This document shows, one piece after another, positions 32,599 through 35,295 of a stretch of 35,295 bases of DNA. Position numbers and translations under genes: made by a program. The notes under the pieces were generated by a model. It saw nothing but the letters and a program-made list of their open reading frames with translations, was not told the origin of the DNA and searched no databases. Origin of the DNA: Gemmataceae bacterium (lineage in GTDB: Bacteria > Planctomycetota > Planctomycetia > Gemmatales > Gemmataceae); contig SHZY01000056.1 in the NCBI GenBank assembly GCA_009692065.1, positions 1 through 35,295 of the forward strand, in the 5' to 3' direction. The first letter of the stretch is position 1, and each line of letters opens with the position of its first letter.

Positions 32599-33963
32599 AT
32601 GAGTACGGCTGCCGACGCAATTTCCCGCCCGGATTCCCGTCTGCCGAAGGCCTCCGCCAAGATAGCTTTGACGCTGCTCGTGTTGATCAATCTGTTCAAT
32701 TACATCGACCGCCAAATCCTCTCCGCCGTCGAATCCAACATGGAGGAGACTTTTTTTCCGGAGGCGGATTACCCGCGCGATCCCGAGACCAAGCTGCGCC
32801 TGGACAAGACGATCGAAGGGCAGATGGGATCCTTGAATTCGGCGTTCATGTTCTCTTATATCTTGATCGCGCCGCTCTTCGGCCTTCTGGCCGACCGGGT
32901 GCCGCGCTGGCTGCTGGTGGGCATCGGCGTCGTATTCTGGAGTCTTGCCACCGGCGCGACGGGCCTGGCAGAGACCTTCGTTGTGCTGTTCCTGACGCGC
33001 TGCCTGGTAGGCGTCGGCGAGGCGGCCTACGGCCCGGTGGCACCGACCGTTATTGCGGACTTGTTTCCGGTCTCCAAACGCGGCAGCGTGATGGCCCTGT
33101 TCTACGCGGCGATTCCGGTCGGCAGCGCTCTTGGTTATGTTCTGGGCGGCGTGGTGACTCACCTGGCCGGCGGCGATTGGCGCTGGGCATTTTATGTTGT
33201 AGTCCCGCCGGGGCTGCTGCTGGGCCTTTGGTGTTTCTTGATGCGCGATCCGCCGCGAGGATTGGCCGAGGCCAGTGCGGTCGTGCGCAAGCCGAGTTTG
33301 GCCGACTATCGGCTGATTCTCAAGACGCCGTCCTACCTTTTCACGACGCTCGGCATGACGGCGATGACGTTTGCCCTGGGCGGCATGGCGTTCTGGATGC
33401 CGCGTTACGGCGTGCAGCGGCAACTCGTCGCCGACATGACCTCGGAGGAAATCAGCACCTTGCGCATTCAGGTGAACCTGGTGTTTGGCCTGATCGTCGT
33501 TGTGTCCGGCCTGGGCGGCACGGTTGTCGGAGGCATCGTTGCCGATCGGCTGAAAGCCAGGATTCCAGGGGCGTATTTTCTCGTGTCGGCCATCGCGATT
33601 GCAGTGGCGTTCCCCTTCGTCCTGTGCACGCTCGTAACGCCGTTCCCGGCGGCCTGGATATTTGTGTTCCTCGCTTGTTTTTGCCTGTTTTTCAACACGG
33701 GCCCGACCAATACCATCCTTGCCAATGTCACGCACCCATCGACTCGCGCCAGCGCCTTCGCCATGAACATCTTGATCATCCATCTGCTCGGCGATGCCAT
33801 TTCGCCGACGATCATCGGGATCATCAATGGCTATAGCGGGAACATGAACATCGGCTTCCTGGCCGTTTCGGGGACCTGCCTGGTTGCTTCGTTCTTTTGG
33901 ATTCTTGGTATCAAGCATCTCGAGCGCGACACTGAGCTGGCGCCGACGCGCACGCCGCCCTGA
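32599..33963 (+). CDS. MFS transporter (spinster-like)
   Basis: 454 aa with about 12 membrane helices. Signatures: LLVLINLFNYIDRQILSAVE in the first helix, the loop 2–3 motif GLLADRVPRWLLVG and RCLVGVGEAAYGPVAPTVIADLFP in helices 4–5. The C-terminal half includes GGTVVGGIVADRLKARIPGAYF and NMNIGFLAVSGTCLVASFFWILG. An unusual cytoplasmic stretch of about 40 residues follows helix 1. Spinster-like members export lipids or sugars; the substrate here is not known. It is divergent from rpsR across a 189-base gap. Confidence 0.92.
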   Translation: MSTAADAISRPDSRLPKASAKIALTLLVLINLFNYIDRQILSAVESNMEETFFPEADYPRDPETKLRLDKTIEGQMGSLNSAFMFSYILIAPLFGLLADRVPRWLLVGIGVVFWSLATGATGLAETFVVLFLTRCLVGVGEAAYGPVAPTVIADLFPVSKRGSVMALFYAAIPVGSALGYVLGGVVTHLAGGDWRWAFYVVVPPGLLLGLWCFLMRDPPRGLAEASAVVRKPSLADYRLILKTPSYLFTTLGMTAMTFALGGMAFWMPRYGVQRQLVADMTSEEISTLRIQVNLVFGLIVVVSGLGGTVVGGIVADRLKARIPGAYFLVSAIAIAVAFPFVLCTLVTPFPAAWIFVFLACFCLFFNTGPTNTILANVTHPSTRASAFAMNILIIHLLGDAISPTIIGIINGYSGNMNIGFLAVSGTCLVASFFWILGIKHLERDTELAPTRTPP

Positions 33964-33969
33964 AAACAC

Positions 33970-34001
33970 GAACGCCGGCGAGATTGTGCATCGCGCCGGC
34001 G
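33970..34001. terminator. GC-rich hairpin after the MFS gene
   Basis: The sequence CGCCGGCG occurs twice, at about 33974 and 33993, separated by 11 bases, and being self-complementary the copies can pair. It lies just after the MFS stop and between convergent genes. No T-run follows, so termination is only likely. Confidence 0.45.
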
Positions 34002-34055
34002 CAATGTGTGATTATGGTCCGCTAAAACCTAATCTTGTTGGAATGACTTCGACGC

Positions 34056-34586
34056 TTACTTCTGGATCTTCGGCAGATCCTTGATGATGGCTTCGACCGC
34101 TGCAGCGTTGAAGTCGCTCTTGCGGTAGGCATGATTGGCTTTCACTTCGCCACCCGTGTAGAGCAGCACCGTGATCTCCGCTTCCTTGGCAATCTTGTAG
34201 GCCTTCGGACCGGACACGTTGTCGATCGCGAAAACGGTGTTCTTCACCTTGTTCGCTTCCGCGAACTTGGTGGCCACATCCTTGACGTTCTCTTCATCGC
34301 TCATCATGATGACGAAGCTTTTGATACCTTTAGCGGAGTCAATCTTCTTGACCAGACTGGCCAAGCTGTCGCTGGTTCCGCGAGCGAAAATCGCAGCGAC
34401 AGAGCTACCGCCGTACTGTCAGACAAGGCAATGCTTCTTGTCCTTTTGGCCACCCGTCACGTTCAACGGATGAAAAGGGGAGGTCCTTCCGCCGACCGGA
34501 AGACCCGACTTGAGAGGTTCGCCTGCCACGCCCGTAAATGCGAGCGCAGCCACGACGAAACCTCCCGCGAGGAGGCGTAAGTTCAT
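34056..34586 (-). CDS. Candidate selenoprotein, thioredoxin-like, CXXU (in-frame TGA at codon 56)
   Basis: Reading through one TGA (34421–34419) gives a 176-residue protein. It starts with ATG at 34586 behind an AAAGGT site and a signal peptide (MNLRLLAGGFVVAALAFTGVAG). Before the TGA it reads LKSGLPVGGRTSPFHPLNV…KKHCLV; after it comes QYGGSSVAAIFARGTSDSLASLVKKID and a further ~95 protein-like residues to a TAA at 34056. The 31454 homologue has LKSGPKVGAF…PHCLVCKFALLPSVLIFAKE, so the TGA sits exactly on the second Cys of the CXXC motif (Cys53–U56). With no selA/B/C/D in the window, insertion of selenocysteine is not proven; the alternative is a recent nonsense mutation. If terminated, the product is 55 residues and useless. 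Confidence 0.72.
34366..34402 (-). promoter_or_regulatory. Possible SECIS-type hairpin after the TGA
   Basis: In the mRNA, CUGUCGCUG (34402–34394) and CAGCGACAG (34374–34366) form a perfect 9-base stem, beginning 16 bases past the UGA and enclosing 19 bases with a small CGA/UCG inner hairpin. Its apical loop lacks the usual leading G. An alternative, CGGCG/CGCUG with loop GUAGCUCUGU, has the G/U loop start but lies only 10 bases from the UGA, whereas known bacterial elements usually lie 16–37 away. Neither is a textbook element. Confidence 0.3.
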
Positions 34587-34802
34587 TGTGTTACCTTTCT
34601 TCTGAAAAAAGCGGACCATTTCGTAGACCTTGTACATAGGTCTATCAGATAGACGTCCCACTTCAATGGTTCATTCATTGAATTTTTGCTCGCCATGCGG
34701 GCCTTGCTAGCCCGCAACCGACATCGCAACTCCATTTCTGCCCGTGTTACGCTGGTGCTGCGTCCCGTTTGCAATCCACTTCACCCCATCCGGAGCATCA
34801 TC
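34587..34802. other. Divergent intergenic region
   Basis: No gene is seen. It carries the leader of the candidate selenoprotein gene on the minus strand and that of the DUF5681-like gene on the plus strand. A hairpin GCGGGC…GCCCGC lies at about 34697–34714. Promoters for both directions must be here but no clear −35/−10 boxes could be picked. Confidence 0.4.
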
Positions 34803-35192
34803 ATGAACACCGAACAGGCAAATACCGCACAGGCAAACCCAACCCGCGATGAGAAAGGCCGATTTTCTTTCGGCAACAAAGGCGGGCCTGGCAATCCGTT
34901 TGCCCGCAAGGTGGCGGCGCTGCGGCAGGCCTTGCTTGACAGCATTACACCCGAGGACATTCAGGACGTGGCCACGCGCTTGCTGGACCTCGCCAAGGAC
35001 GGGAAAGTGCAAGCCGCCAAGTTGCTCTTGGCGTACACGATCGGCAAGCCGCAGCCGGCCCCGGAGCCCGATCGCCTCGACGCCGACGAATGGCAAGTCT
35101 ATCAGGAGACGGCGCCGATGAAGAAAGAATCGCCGGCACTCAGCGGCTGTTTTGCTTCAGTCGAATCTGGAAGAACGCCTCGTTCGGGTTAG
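34803..35192 (+). CDS. Small DUF5681-like protein
   Basis: 129 aa from ATG 34803. The N-terminal part RDEKGRFSFGNKGGPGNPFARKVAALRQALLDSITPEDI is the DUF5681-like pattern (basic, Gly/Asn-rich segment then helix), and VATRLLDLAKDGKVQAAKLLLAYTIGKP follows. Such proteins are common beside mobile elements in planctomycetes and resemble phage small-terminase neighbours; the role is unknown. A longer frame from 34686 adds residues without support. An IS transposase starts 23 bases after its stop. Confidence 0.75.
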   Translation: MNTEQANTAQANPTRDEKGRFSFGNKGGPGNPFARKVAALRQALLDSITPEDIQDVATRLLDLAKDGKVQAAKLLLAYTIGKPQPAPEPDRLDADEWQVYQETAPMKKESPALSGCFASVESGRTPRSG

Positions 35193-35215
35193 CATGACCT
35201 GTACGGAGGTTTCAC

Positions 35216-35295
35216 ATGAACAAGCCGCGTCGTCACTTTGCCGATCCCCAGAAGGTCGCCATCCTCAAACGGCACCTCATCGACAAGGTCCCTGT
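35216..35295 (+). CDS. IS3-type transposase (orfA-like), N-terminal fragment
   Basis: The window ends after 26 complete codons. They read MNKPRRHFADPQKVAILKRHLIDKVP, a helix-turn-helix N-terminus of the kind that begins planctomycete IS3-family or IS66-like transposases. A GGAGGT ribosome site sits 5 bases before the ATG. The right end of the element is outside the window. Confidence 0.65.
   Translation, partial: MNKPRRHFADPQKVAILKRHLIDKVP

Noticed and set aside
32167..33969. A 600-codon minus-strand frame covering the MFS gene and rpsR
   Set aside because: Only its last 80 residues are real (S18, from ATG 32409). The rest is the reverse of the MFS gene and is rich in Arg, Gln and His.
34056..34418. 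Two separate short genes in place of one gene with an in-frame TGA
   Set aside because: The ATG that opens the second part (34364) lies inside the conserved domain and lacks a signal peptide or ribosome site, and the homologue at 31454 spans the join without a break.

Overview
The window looks like a piece of a planctomycete chromosome, most likely from the Gemmata/Gemmataceae side of the phylum. This is inferred from gene content: a DUF1080 protein, secreted retropepsin-like/PDZ proteins, a redoxin–cytochrome c–copper monooxygenase fusion, a membrane Ser/Thr kinase with a planctomycete-type N-terminal module, high GC, and spacer repeats of a kind common in that phylum. No rRNA, tRNA, CRISPR array or phage block was seen. 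Transposase gene starts lie at both edges.

Layout. 1–146: start of an IS transposase and the IS edge. 308–799: a hypothetical gene. 847–7626 (minus): folE, a membrane protein, a zinc-ribbon membrane protein, a large FAD/Fe-S oxidase, moaD, moaE and moaA. 7897–8813: a tandem universal stress protein broken by a frameshift. 8995–11385 (plus): an Hsp70 relative and a zinc-ribbon membrane protein. 11556–16577 (minus): an alpha/beta hydrolase, lnt, moeA and a DUF1080 protein. 16719–17861 (plus): a cysteine desulfurase. 17922–21386 (minus): an ABC exporter set. 21683–27128 (plus): an esterase-like protein, an SMP-30 lactonase, a NYN-domain protein and a Ser/Thr kinase. 27410–32110 (plus): exported proteins (redoxin fusion, two protease/PDZ proteins, a CXXC lipoprotein). 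32167–33963: rpsR (minus) and an MFS transporter (plus). 34056–34586 (minus): a thioredoxin-like gene with an in-frame TGA. 34803–35192: a small DUF5681-like gene. 35216–end: start of a second transposase.

Two things stand out. First, the 34056–34586 gene reads through one TGA that falls exactly on the second Cys of a CLVC motif. A homologue 2 kb away (31454–32110) keeps that Cys. The frame after the TGA is open and protein-like for 120 residues, so this is a candidate CXXU selenoprotein; a fresh nonsense mutation is the alternative. Second, most gene-to-gene gaps hold a long inverted repeat, and the repeats belong to about a dozen unrelated sequence families. One family (arms TTCGTTTAGCG…CGCTAAACGAA) occurs six times. 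Several repeats run into coding ends and extend or obscure open frames.

Functionally, folE and moaA/D/E/moeA are GTP-to-pterin pathways (tetrahydropterin/folate and molybdenum cofactor). The cysteine desulfurase could supply sulfur (or selenium) for cofactors. lnt matures lipoproteins, matching the exported and lipoprotein content of the 27–34 kb region.
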